A DNA stretch of 64,000 bases from JAIPDZ01 sp034522175 (GTDB lineage Bacteria; Desulfobacterota; DSM-4660; Desulfatiglandales; Desulfatiglandaceae). The notes under the pieces were generated by a model. The model was not told where the DNA came from. It did not search any database and saw nothing but the letters and a program-made list of their open reading frames with translations. Positions 27,686 through 36,885 of this stretch are shown piece after piece (the first letter of the stretch is position 1; every line of letters starts with the position of its first letter). The translations under genes and the position numbers were made by a program. The stretch is taken from positions 930,001 to 994,000 of the forward strand of contig JAXHLQ010000001.1 of assembly GCA_034522175.1 (NCBI GenBank), read 5' to 3'.

Positions 27686-30600
27686 ATGATTAACAGAATG
27701 GTTGAAGCAGCACTGAAGGCCCGGGCACTGGTGGTTTTGGGCATCATCGGGATCATTGGGCTGGGTGTTTACGAATACGAGAAAATGCCGGTGGAGGCCT
27801 TTCCGGACATTTCGCCCATCATGGTTCCTGTCTTTGCCGAGGCCCACGGCATGGCCCCGGAAGAGGTCGAGCGTCTCATCGCCTACCCCATTGAATCGGC
27901 CATGAACGGCCTGCCGGACGTCACACAGATCAAATCCACCTCGGCCTTCGGCATGGCCGTGGTCTATGTCTACTTCAAGGACGATGTGAATATTTATTTT
28001 GCGCGACAGCTCGTCTCCGAACGGCTGGCCAGTGCCGTGGCGGACCTGCCCGAGATGGAAGAACCCCCCATCCTGGGACCCATTTCCACCGGTCTTGGCC
28101 AGATTTTCATCTATTATCTGACCCTCGATGACGGCACCGACACGGACGGAATGGATCCGAACACCTATCTGCGGACCGTCAACGACTGGATCGTCAAGTT
28201 TCAGTTGCAGACCGTTCCCGGTGTGACGGATATCCTCTCCATGGGGGGGCATGTGCTTCAATATCAGATCGGCGTCGACCCACATGCCCTGCGCAAATAT
28301 GGAATCTCCCTCGAAGATCTGGTTCAGGCGGTTCGGGAAAACAACCGAAACGCGGGAGGCCAGTTTCTCGTCCTGGGCGCAGAGGAGCACCTGGTGCGGG
28401 GAATCGGGCTGCTTCGGGATTTGGATGATATTCGGGACATTCCCATCAAGGTGGTCGACGGTGTCCCCGTCATAATGGGAGATGTGGCAAAGGTGCACTA
28501 TGGAAACGCCGTCCGTCGGGGCGTGGTCACCCATAACGGAGAAAAGGAGGTGGTCTCCGGCATCGTGCTCAAACTGTTCGGGGAAAACAGCTCCCAGGTC
28601 ATCGACCGCCTTTACCGCAAGGTGGCGGAGGTGCAACGGTCTTTGCCGCCCGGGGTCACGCTGGTCCCGTACTACGAGCAGGCCGAACTGGTTCACCAGG
28701 CTACCTGGACCGTGAAGAAGGCCCTTCTCCAGGGGGGCGTTCTGGTCCTGTTGACTCTCCTTGTATTTTTGGGAAATCTCCGGTCCGCCTTTATTGTGGC
28801 CCTCTCCCTTCCGCTCTGTGCCCTCATCTCCATCATCTGCATGAGGATCTACGGCATTTCAGCCAATCTCATGAGTCTGGGGGGGATCGCCATCGGCATC
28901 GGCATGCTGGCGGACGGCGCCATCGTCATGGTGGAAAACATCCATCGCCATCTCTCTCAACCCCAAAACCAAAAGGAAAGCCGAATTCATACGGTCCTTC
29001 AAGCCGCCAAAGAGGTAAGCCGGCCCATTGTTTTTTCCATTTCCATTATCATTATCGTCTTTCTCCCCATCTTTTCCCTTCAGGATGTGGAAGGAAAGAT
29101 GTTCAGGCCCATGGCCTTCACCATCTCGTTTGCCCTTTTCGGTTCCCTTCTCGCCGCTGTTTTCGTCTCACCGGTGCTCTCTTCCTATTTGCTCAAAAGT
29201 GGCGTCAAAAAGGAGTTCGCCCTCATGACCCGGCTCAAGAAGGTCTACCGCCCCATGCTCACATGGGCGATTCGAAGAAAAGCCATCGTCATCGGTTTCA
29301 GCTTCCTGGCATTTCTGGCGAGCCTGGGGGCCCTCCCCTTCATGGGCACGGAGTTTATCCCCACATTGGAAGAAGGCTCCATCATGATCGGGGTGACCAT
29401 GGCGCCTTCCATTTCACTGAAAAAGGCCACGGAAACCGTCATGAAGTTGGAGCGGCGCATCATGCGTCATGGAGAGATTCAAGAAACCGTATCCCGGATC
29501 GGCCGCCCCGAGGCCGGGAGTCATCCCCATCCGGTCAATTATGCCGAGATTCATCTGGAGCTGAAACCCATGGAAGAATGGACTAATCACCAGAGCAAAA
29601 AAAGCCTCATCGAGGCCCTGCACCGGGATCTCTCCACGTATAAAGGCGTTAAACTGAGTTTCACCCAGCCGATTCAGAATGCCTTTGACGAATTGCTTTC
29701 CGGCGTCAAGGCCCAGTTGGCCATAAAACTGTTCGGGGAAGACCTGGAGATTCTAAAGGAAAAGGCTCACGACATTCAGGAGGCCATTGAAGGGATCACC
29801 GGGCTGGCGGATTTGCGTACGGAACAGGCCCTGGGCCAGCCCCAGGTGCAGGTCATTGCCGATCGCGCAACGTGCTCCCGCTACGGGGTCACGGTCGGGC
29901 AGATCCTCGAAATTGTGGAAATGGCCGTAGGCGGTGAGGTGGTGGATCATATATACCTCAACACGAGGCGCTTCGGCATCCATATCCGTTATCAGGAACC
30001 GTACCGGGCCGATCCCCATGCCCTGAAGGATCTGCTGATCCACACCCGCGACGGATCCCTGATCCCGCTTTCTCAAGTGGCACAGATCAAAAGCGTCACT
30101 GGGCCCATGCAGATCAGCCGGGAAAACAATCAGCGGCGCTGGATCGTACAGGGAAATGTCCGTGGGAGGGACCTTGGAGGCGTGTTCAGGGACATCCGCG
30201 AGGCCATCGCCGAAAAGGTGACCCTGCCGGCCGGCTATTTTATCGAGTATGGCGGACAGTTTGAAAATCAACAGCGGGCCATGGCGCGCCTCGCGATCAT
30301 CGTGCCCTCGGTGATTGCCGCGGTATTCATACTGCTCTGGATCTCTTTCGGGACCCTTCGCCATGCCTTTATGATCATCCTCAACGTTCCCCTGGCCCTG
30401 ATCGGCGGCATCCTGGGCCTTTTTGCCATGGGAGAATATCTTTCTGTTCCCGCCTCCGTAGGATTTATCGCCCTGTTCGGCATTGCGGTTCAAAACGGGG
30501 TGGTCCTTGTAAGCACCATGAATCAATTCCGCAGGGAGGGAAAGGGTGTGCAAGCGACGGTCGTGGAAGGGGGGCTCCTTCGCCTCCGTCCGGTCCTGAT

Positions 30601-30778
30601 GACGGCGAGCACCACCATTTTAGGGCTGTTGCCCCTGTTGTTCGCCCAGGGCATCGGATCGGAGGTCCAGCGGCCCCTTGCCATCGTGGTCGCCTTCGGG
30701 CTCACCACGTCAACCTTCCTGACGCTCTTTGTCATTCCGGCCATGTATGAGTGGATCGAAGGGGAAAAGGCTTTATGA
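27686..30778 (+). CDS. Heavy-metal RND pump (HME family, CusA/CzcA type)
   Basis: The 1030-residue protein is a complete 12-helix pump of the heavy-metal RND subfamily. The N-terminal VEAFPDISPIMVPVFAEA block is diagnostic, as are GGIAIGIGMLADGAIVMVEN in TM4, MGTEFIPTLEEGSIMIG in the second half and the final TM12 region. TM4 has a single Asp preceding Gly (LADG), as in CzcA-like pumps. It sits 82 bp after the adaptor gene. With TolC and adaptor it makes a tripartite metal exporter; Cu, Ag, Zn, Co or Cd cannot be told apart here. The frame is intact over 3 kb. Confidence 0.93.
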   Translation: MINRMVEAALKARALVVLGIIGIIGLGVYEYEKMPVEAFPDISPIMVPVFAEAHGMAPEEVERLIAYPIESAMNGLPDVTQIKSTSAFGMAVVYVYFKDDVNIYFARQLVSERLASAVADLPEMEEPPILGPISTGLGQIFIYYLTLDDGTDTDGMDPNTYLRTVNDWIVKFQLQTVPGVTDILSMGGHVLQYQIGVDPHALRKYGISLEDLVQAVRENNRNAGGQFLVLGAEEHLVRGIGLLRDLDDIRDIPIKVVDGVPVIMGDVAKVHYGNAVRRGVVTHNGEKEVVSGIVLKLFGENSSQVIDRLYRKVAEVQRSLPPGVTLVPYYEQAELVHQATWTVKKALLQGGVLVLLTLLVFLGNLRSAFIVALSLPLCALISIICMRIYGISANLMSLGGIAIGIGMLADGAIVMVENIHRHLSQPQNQKESRIHTVLQAAKEVSRPIVFSISIIIIVFLPIFSLQDVEGKMFRPMAFTISFALFGSLLAAVFVSPVLSSYLLKSGVKKEFALMTRLKKVYRPMLTWAIRRKAIVIGFSFLAFLASLGALPFMGTEFIPTLEEGSIMIGVTMAPSISLKKATETVMKLERRIMRHGEIQETVSRIGRPEAGSHPHPVNYAEIHLELKPMEEWTNHQSKKSLIEALHRDLSTYKGVKLSFTQPIQNAFDELLSGVKAQLAIKLFGEDLEILKEKAHDIQEAIEGITGLADLRTEQALGQPQVQVIADRATCSRYGVTVGQILEIVEMAVGGEVVDHIYLNTRRFGIHIRYQEPYRADPHALKDLLIHTRDGSLIPLSQVAQIKSVTGPMQISRENNQRRWIVQGNVRGRDLGGVFRDIREAIAEKVTLPAGYFIEYGGQFENQQRAMARLAIIVPSVIAAVFILLWISFGTLRHAFMIILNVPLALIGGILGLFAMGEYLSVPASVGFIALFGIAVQNGVVLVSTMNQFRREGKGVQATVVEGGLLRLRPVLMTASTTILGLLPLLFAQGIGSEVQRPLAIVVAFGLTTSTFLTLFVIPAMYEWIEGEKAL

Positions 30779-30942
30779 GGACTTTGTTGACAGGTCCGAA
30801 GCTTTCGGCTATGAGATAGAAAAAGTGTAAGTTAGGAGATGGGATATCCAACACGCTTTCCTTCTTTTCGGTACTGAGACGAAGCGACTCTCCGTCTCTT
30901 CAGACCGGCGGATTAACCAACCATCAAAAAGGAGAATTTTTC

Positions 30943-31467
30943 ATGACTAAAGAAATGGCGTCTTCAAAACCCAGGCACACGATCCGTCAACGAATAACCG
31001 CCGGTCTAGTGCTGTTCTTTGCCGTTTGTATGTTACCGGGCCTGGCCCTGGCCCAAGGGACCTCAGGTGATCGGCCCCAACTGGTCCAGGTTGTACAAAG
31101 TCAAAAGTCGTTTCCCGAAACCCTCAAGGCTTTCAAGGAAGAAGTGAGCAAAGCGGGCTGGAGTCTGCTCAACGTTAACAATCTGGCGGGGGTGTTGTCC
31201 AAGCGTGGTTTTACCCTGCACCCTGTGGTGGTACTTGATGTGTGCAGCGGCAAGCACAGTTCTCGAATTCTGAGCAATGACGACTATCGCCCGTTTTCCG
31301 CCTTCATGCCCTGCCGTGTGAGTATCTACCAGACATCCGATGGAAAGGTGCACATCGCCCGAATGAATACCGCCGCCGTCACAGAAATAATGCTCACCGG
31401 GGTAGCCGAGGTGATGCTGGCGTCCGACAAGGAGATAGCGGAGATCATCGCCAATACGGTCCGCTGA
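30943..31467 (+). CDS. DUF302-domain secreted protein
   Basis: The 174-residue product has a signal peptide (residues 18-36, ending LALAQG) and one DUF302 domain with the family pattern SFPETLKAFKEEVSKAGWSLL, a VVVLDVCSGKH strand and the final IAEII motif. DUF302 proteins bind small molecules, and some occur beside metal-efflux loci. The gene follows the CusA-like gene by 164 bp and has an AAAGGAG site. Precise role unknown. Confidence 0.85.
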   Translation: MTKEMASSKPRHTIRQRITAGLVLFFAVCMLPGLALAQGTSGDRPQLVQVVQSQKSFPETLKAFKEEVSKAGWSLLNVNNLAGVLSKRGFTLHPVVVLDVCSGKHSSRILSNDDYRPFSAFMPCRVSIYQTSDGKVHIARMNTAAVTEIMLTGVAEVMLASDKEIAEIIANTVR

Positions 31468-31983
31468 TCCGGGGTCTACCCTAACATTGCATAAAGCTTC
31501 GGCCCAAAAACGCTTCACTCGTTCTATATCAGGCCATCAAGGAACGCTGGCCCATTGTCAGAAACCTGTTTTTGCCGAGAGACCTGTTTGCATTATCCTC
31601 AACTGGACGCGAAGGCAAATTCTCCCATTCATATGCGTTGCTCGGGAATCCCATCGTCACCCATCTACCTACAAAACCTCTCAATTCTCTGTTAATTTTT
31701 GAGTTATCCACTCTGAACGTGAATCCATCGGTTCTTTTTCCAACTGCGCGGCCTGCCACACAACGGCTGAAAAGGGGACCTATGACGACGATGGAATTCA
31801 GATTCCAAATTAGCAAGGCAGCGAACGGGACATCCCAAGGTTGGTCGGGTGATCATATGTAAACCCGTTCACGTTCCATCATGAACAGTGCCGGAGCTTA
31901 ACGCCAGGCGTTGACACCGGTACCTTTTTCGGCCTTGATCCTGGTGCTGGTCTTAGGGTACCTGATTGTTGATTGAAGGAATC
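31468..31983. other. Intergenic region without recognisable gene
   Basis: Short open frames exist on both strands, but none has a family-like sequence, a good ribosome site or biased codon use. The last 20 bases hold the ribosome site of the NfeD-like gene. I see nothing else in it. Confidence 0.4.
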
Positions 31984-32319
31984 ATGGTGAGCAATGCAAT
32001 TATCATACTGGCATTAGGGGTTCTCCTATTTGAGCTTATGGAGCATGGCGTATTTCCTCTGATCTGGTTTATCAAAGACCGAAAGCGAAAATCCATCTGC
32101 GGGGTGACGGGTATGCTGGGAAAAGTGGGCGAAATCAGATCCTGGAAGGCATCTGAAGGACAGGTTTTTGTCCATGGAGAGCTGTGGGAAGCGATCAGTG
32201 AATTCCCGTTGTCGGTGGGAGATCCAGTGGTTGTCAAGAGGGTAGACAGGCTCGTATTGATTGTGGTGCCCGAGTTTTCCCAAACCGATCCAACGACAAC
32301 TTCAAGGAGGTGTGTATGA
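31984..32319 (+). CDS. NfeD-like membrane protein (C-terminal OB-fold domain)
   Basis: The 111-residue protein has one or two N-terminal hydrophobic segments (AIIILALGVLLFEL, then VFPLIWFI) and a C-terminal NfeD OB-fold typified by GVTGMLGKVGEIRSW, GQVFVHGELWEA and GDPVVVKRVDRLVLIV. Short NfeD forms usually pair with SPFH/stomatin proteins in membranes. No stomatin gene follows; instead a tiny lipoprotein frame overlaps its end. ATG 31984 follows a GAAGGA site. Confidence 0.75.
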   Translation: MVSNAIIILALGVLLFELMEHGVFPLIWFIKDRKRKSICGVTGMLGKVGEIRSWKASEGQVFVHGELWEAISEFPLSVGDPVVVKRVDRLVLIVVPEFSQTDPTTTSRRCV

Positions 32320-32459
32320 CACCAAGAAAACTGGACATGATTCTTTTCTTGTACCTGGTCATGCTTTGTTCAGGACTGTCTGGATGCGCCTTCAATTTAA
32401 GCCTCCTCCCCCCTTATTCACTTGCTCACGATTTTCTTTCTCACATCCTACCTCCTTAA
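32316..32459 (+). CDS. Small putative lipoprotein coupled to the NfeD-like gene
   Basis: The 47-codon frame starts at ATG 32316 behind a consensus AAGGAGGT site and overlaps the NfeD stop as ATGA. It encodes a hydrophobic signal with a lipobox LSGC (Cys at residue 26) and a short tail. These features fit a small lipoprotein or a truncated larger one. Nothing more can be said about its role. Confidence 0.45.
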   Translation: MTPRKLDMILFLYLVMLCSGLSGCAFNLSLLPPYSLAHDFLSHILPP

Positions 32460-32491
32460 ATAATGGTTAATTGAGATTTAAGAGCAAAGAG

Positions 32492-34184
32492 TCATGCTTG
32501 TGACCACTCCAGCAGCTTTTGCTCTCCCTCATATGTCCCGAGTAATACCAGCTCCGCACCATCCCTGATGGGCGCTTGCGGGTCGGGATTGATGGTCATG
32601 GCACCGTCCATCTCCATGGCCACAACCGAGCACCCCGTTGTCTCCCTGATCATGGATTCGGCCAGGTTCTTTCCACAAGGGACGGCGGTGCTTTCAGGCG
32701 GAAGACATTCAGCCCCTCGGCCAACAGCAATGTGTCTTCGTTCTGCAGGAAATTGAAGACCGCGTTGGCGCCCAGGGTAGGATAAGACATGACAAAATCG
32801 GCACCCGCACGGTGAAGCGTGGATACATTCCGCTCCAGGTTTGCCCGGCTGAGGATCTGCATATCGGGCCTCAGGCTTCTCAGATATTTGGTCAGGTAGA
32901 TATTGGTGGCATCATCGTGGGTGGTCAGCAAAGCAGCGGGGGCCTTTTCGATCCAGGCCTTTTGCAGGGTCCGGATATCCGCTGCGTCTCCCACCACATA
33001 GTTCTGGTCCTGTGCTTTCCGGGGTTTTTTTTCGATGATCAAATAGCTCATCTTTCTCTTTTCGAATCGCTCGGCGATGGTATGTCCCACCCGGCCTCCC
33101 CCGATAATGAGAACCGGATTCGACGTCAGATGACATACGTGATAAAAGGAGTAAACCTCGTCATAGGCCGCGATGTTCTCCCCGGCCCCGGCCAGCATCA
33201 ATACACTGTGTCGTTCGATCCTTGTCTGTGCAGTGGGTATGCTGAACTGACCCCGCTCCCATAACCCCACCACACTCACCCCGAATTGTTCTCTGATCTG
33301 GCTCTCAGCGAGCGTTTTTCCCACCAGGGGCGTTCCGACAGCGGGAAACTCTGCAAGGAGCAAATCATCAAATTGAGTGATGATATTGGAGCGGCAGTCC
33401 CCTCCTATGGTCCACGTCGCCAGTGAACGACCCAGCATATCGTGAAGCATGAGGACCCGGGTACTCCCGGCCATCTGCAGAATGTCTTCTGAATGGGGCG
33501 AATCCGCGGTGGTAATGATCGGCACTCTTTCAGCCACTTCGCGAACAGTAAAGGCAATATTGGTGTTGATCTCGTCCCGATGGGTGGCAACCACCAGAGA
33601 GGCCTTGTCAACTTGCATTCGGCGATAGGTTTCGGGATCGTCCAACTGCCCTATTGCCACACTCACCCCCATATCGTAGAGTTCAAGGGCGTGTGGCTGA
33701 TCTTCCACAATCACCACATAGTGATATTGATGATTGTTGAGATTTCTAATGAGGGACACGGTCATCGGGTCATAGGCCATCAAAATTACATGGTTTTTGG
33801 TGTCCGGTGGAAGTGATGTGGGGGTCCGCTTCCTCGATTCAGCCTCCATCCAGGGGGCGTAGAAAAGCTTGATAAAGGTAAATGGAAGGAGGGTGAGCAG
33901 AAAGATCACTCCCGACATGAGCACCATGACGGAAAAAGACGCCCCAGATCCGTATAGAAGGTAATATCGCCGAAACCCAGGGTCGTCATCACCGTCAGGG
34001 CCCAATAGACCCCGGTGATCCATGAATAGTCCTTTCCTTCATAGGCCATCAGGAAATGAAAGAGGACGCTGTAGAAGGTTATTAAGCAAACCAAAACCAC
34101 AAGGAATTTAAAAAGCTGGCGTAAATTTCGCTTGACACTTTCCGGATATGCCAGATAACTCAATACAGAGGGCAAATATTTCAC
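32492..34184 (-). CDS. K+ channel with RCK (TrkA-N/C) domains, two frame breaks
   Basis: This two-helix channel has the selectivity filter TLGFGD within the pore loop (about residues 55-75), then an RCK domain with nucleotide-binding glycine pattern, and a second RCK unit with GGGRVGHTIAERFE and TrkA-C segments. The frame breaks at AAAAA 33933-33937 (one base short) and at 32673-32674 (one base short). After correction the protein has about 564 residues and ends in a TrkA-C-like domain (MDGAMTINPDPQAPIRDGAE). The start is GTG at 34184, six bases after an AGGAGG site; an upstream TTG is less likely. It would conduct K+ under control of NAD(H) or ATP. Confidence 0.8.
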
Positions 34185-34334
34185 GGCCTTCCTCCTCAAT
34201 CGTTTACTGCTTTCTTAAATGTGCCGGGTCGGATAATATTGGTGGGGGCCCGGAATCGACACTACCGCGTGCCGCCCTCTAAAATTAGCAGAATCCATAT
34301 CACCGGTCAAATTTTAGGAAAATCGGACAACAAA

Positions 34335-36299
34335 ATGGGTATTGCCACTGACATCATCCTTCTTATCGTCGCTGCCTTTTCATGCGGTCTATTGCTGCAG
34401 CGGTTAGGCCAGCCGTTGATCCTCGGATATATCGCCGCCGGGATTATCTTAGGTCCCCATACAGGCGGGCTAACGGTCTCCAATATTCACGAAATCGAGT
34501 TGCTCGCCGAAATCGGAGTTGCACTGCTCTTATTTGCGCTCGGGCTCGAATTTTCTCTGAAAGATCTCAAGCCGGTCAAAAAAATCGCCATCTTAGGGAC
34601 ACCCATACAAATTCTTTTGACCATAGGATTGGGTATGGGTATGGGCCACCTCATGGGATGGGACTGGAAAGCGTCCCTGTGGCTCGGTGCCCTTATTTCC
34701 CTTTCCAGCACAATGGTCATTCTCAAAACCCTCATGAGCCAGGGCTGGCTGGGAACCCTCTCCAGCAAAGTAATGATCGGTATGCTCATCGTCCAGGATT
34801 TGGCCGTGGTTCCCATGATGATCATCCTTCCCCAGTTGAACAACCCGGCTGTGGGCATACCCGCGCTTGGATTCGCCGCCCTGAAAGCCGGGGCATTCAT
34901 TGTGGGAATGGTTTTGCTCGGAACCCGGTTATTGCCCCGCCTCATGGCCCACATCGCCAAGCTCGGTTCAAGGGAGCTGTTTTTACTGGCGATTACTGCC
35001 ATCGGGCTGGGAATAGGCTATTTTACCCATATGATGGGGCTTTCTTTTGCCTTTGGGGCCTTTGTGGCCGGGATGGTGTTGAGCGAGTCCGACTACGGAC
35101 ACCAGGCGCTCAGCGATATCATTCCGCTTCGGGACCTTTTCGGATTACTGTTTTTTACATCGGTGGGAATGCTTTTTGATCCCACGTTTTTAATAGAACA
35201 TATCTGGCAAGTCGTCATTCTGGTGCTGGCCATAAGTACGGGAAAGGGCCTTGTTTTCATGTTTATATCCCGCATCTTCCAGTATCGAAATGTAATCCCT
35301 CTCGCTGTGGGACTGGGCCTGTTTCAAATCGGCGAGTTTTCACTGGTTTTGGCAAGAGTGGGTTTATCCACCAACTCCATTGGAACGGACTTTTACGCCT
35401 TGATATTGACGGTCGCCATCTTTACCATGGTGCTCACGCCCATAATTTCAGGTCAGACCGCCAGAATATACGCATTAAAGAAACGCTGGTTCCGGCATGA
35501 GACGCTCCAGTCATCCAATATCCCGGATACTGGACTTACCCAACATGTGGTGATTGCCGGAGGCGGACGCGTAGGCTTTCAGGTAGCGCAGGCCCTGCAG
35601 CGGCTGAACATGCAATTCGTCATTATCGAACTTGACCAGCGGCGGTTTGAAAAAGCCAAGGAAGCTGGAATGGCAGTTGTTTATGGCGACGCCGGTCAGG
35701 AAATCGTCCTTGAAGCGGCAGGGATCCAGGACGCCCGTCTGTTGATTTTGACCCTTCCTGCGCTTGCCGAAGCAAAATCGGTGATCGCACATGCAAGACA
35801 TTTGAATGACCGGCTCCAAATCATAGCGAGAACACCGGGTCCGGATTCTTTTGAAATATTGAGGGACTTAGGGGTTTCCCAAATTGTGCTTCCGGAATTT
35901 GAAGCCGGTCTGGAACTGACGCGCCGGTCTCTGCTCTGTCTTGACATCCCACCGACCGAGGTCCACCAGTGTACCGACACCTGCCGCCAGGAAATCTATG
36001 CAGACTTGACCGGTGAAAAAGAGGATTACAAAGTGCTTTCTCAGCTTCGAGATGCTGAACAGCAGTTTGATTTACAGTGGGTGCGGTTAGGCGAAGAAAA
36101 TCCCACCGCGAAAAAGTCCATAGGGGAAAGCGAAATCCGAAAACGGACAGGGGCATCTGTGGTGGGTGTTGTCCGTGAAAAGCAGTTGACCCCGAACCCT
36201 GGTCCGGATTTTGTTCTGCAGCCGGATGACCTGGTTGCATTTATCGGGAATGACGAAAGCAGGAAAGCCTTTGTGAACATGGTATCCTCGCCATCTTGA
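34335..36299 (+). CDS. KefB-type CPA2 monovalent cation:proton antiporter with TrkA domains
   Basis: The 654-residue protein (from ATG 34335) has about 12 helices in the Na+/H+-exchanger fold, with RLGQPLILGYIAAGIILGPH at the start and the GMLIVQDLAVVP block. The TrkA-N domain follows (HVVIAGGGRVGFQVAQALQR, near residue 398), then a TrkA-C domain at the end. It is close to KefB/KefC, K+ efflux systems gated by thiol adducts in other bacteria. It is transcribed away from the K+ channel gene, with 150 bp between them. In-frame codons upstream of 34335 lack the family pattern. Confidence 0.9.
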   Translation: MGIATDIILLIVAAFSCGLLLQRLGQPLILGYIAAGIILGPHTGGLTVSNIHEIELLAEIGVALLLFALGLEFSLKDLKPVKKIAILGTPIQILLTIGLGMGMGHLMGWDWKASLWLGALISLSSTMVILKTLMSQGWLGTLSSKVMIGMLIVQDLAVVPMMIILPQLNNPAVGIPALGFAALKAGAFIVGMVLLGTRLLPRLMAHIAKLGSRELFLLAITAIGLGIGYFTHMMGLSFAFGAFVAGMVLSESDYGHQALSDIIPLRDLFGLLFFTSVGMLFDPTFLIEHIWQVVILVLAISTGKGLVFMFISRIFQYRNVIPLAVGLGLFQIGEFSLVLARVGLSTNSIGTDFYALILTVAIFTMVLTPIISGQTARIYALKKRWFRHETLQSSNIPDTGLTQHVVIAGGGRVGFQVAQALQRLNMQFVIIELDQRRFEKAKEAGMAVVYGDAGQEIVLEAAGIQDARLLILTLPALAEAKSVIAHARHLNDRLQIIARTPGPDSFEILRDLGVSQIVLPEFEAGLELTRRSLLCLDIPPTEVHQCTDTCRQEIYADLTGEKEDYKVLSQLRDAEQQFDLQWVRLGEENPTAKKSIGESEIRKRTGASVVGVVREKQLTPNPGPDFVLQPDDLVAFIGNDESRKAFVNMVSSPS

Positions 36300-36414
36300 A
36301 GAAACCAGGAAAATCTGAGAATAAGATTGATAAACAGGCTGGTAAAGACGAGCTTCACCGCTTAAAAATTCAGCCTGTGATGAATAAAATCAAACCAGAT
36401 AAGGAGGCATTAAA

Positions 36415-36786
36415 ATGATCAAAAAGACAACGTTTGCCTGCATGGTCAATATCAGCTTATTTCTGCTTTTTGTATCAGTTCCCGGCCTTGCTCAGGAAAG
36501 ACTGGGTAAGGCAGCCGTTTCCGATGAAGAACTGACCCAGGCGGCAAAGGCCCATGTCAAGATTATGGAGATTCAAGAGAATTTTCAGCAGTCTTTACGC
36601 GAGGCCGGGCCCGATTACAAAAAAGTTCAGGCCTTGCAGGAAGCAGCCAACAAAAAGATGACCCAAGCTGTGGAGGAAGAAGGGCTGGAGCTTCAGATGT
36701 ACGATAAGATTATCCAGACGGTAAAGGCAGATGCTGACCTGAAAGAAGAATTCATGCGCAAAGTAAAAGAGTTTCAGGATAAGTAA
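36415..36786 (+). CDS. DUF4168-like secreted helical protein
   Basis: The 123-residue protein has a signal peptide (ending VPGLAQE) and a mostly helical mature part (SDEELTQAAKAHVKIMEIQE and later AVEEEGLELQMYDKIIQTVK). The pattern resembles DUF4168, a family of small periplasmic proteins of unknown function. It is preceded by an AAGGAGG site and followed by a good terminator-like hairpin. It probably forms its own short unit. Confidence 0.75.
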   Translation: MIKKTTFACMVNISLFLLFVSVPGLAQERLGKAAVSDEELTQAAKAHVKIMEIQENFQQSLREAGPDYKKVQALQEAANKKMTQAVEEEGLELQMYDKIIQTVKADADLKEEFMRKVKEFQDK

Positions 36787-36815
36787 CGTAACTGTGTCCG
36801 GCGCTCTCATGGCCT

Positions 36816-36855
36816 GTAACCCCGTTTCAGAAACCTAAACGGTTACACTTTTTTC
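36816..36855 (+). terminator. Rho-independent terminator after the DUF4168 gene
   Basis: Arms GTAACC(C)CGTTT at 36816-36827 and AAACGGTTAC at 36837-36846 pair with one bulged C. A run of T follows (TTTTTT from 36849). It lies 30 bp after the DUF4168 stop and 30 bp before the end of the convergent nhaA gene. Confidence 0.65.
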
Positions 36856-36885
36856 GAGATCAGACACTTGATACATGACACGAGA

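Noticed and set aside
31487..31862. Two short open frames between the DUF302 and NfeD genes
   Set aside because: Overlapping frames with no family pattern, no ribosome site and low-quality composition.
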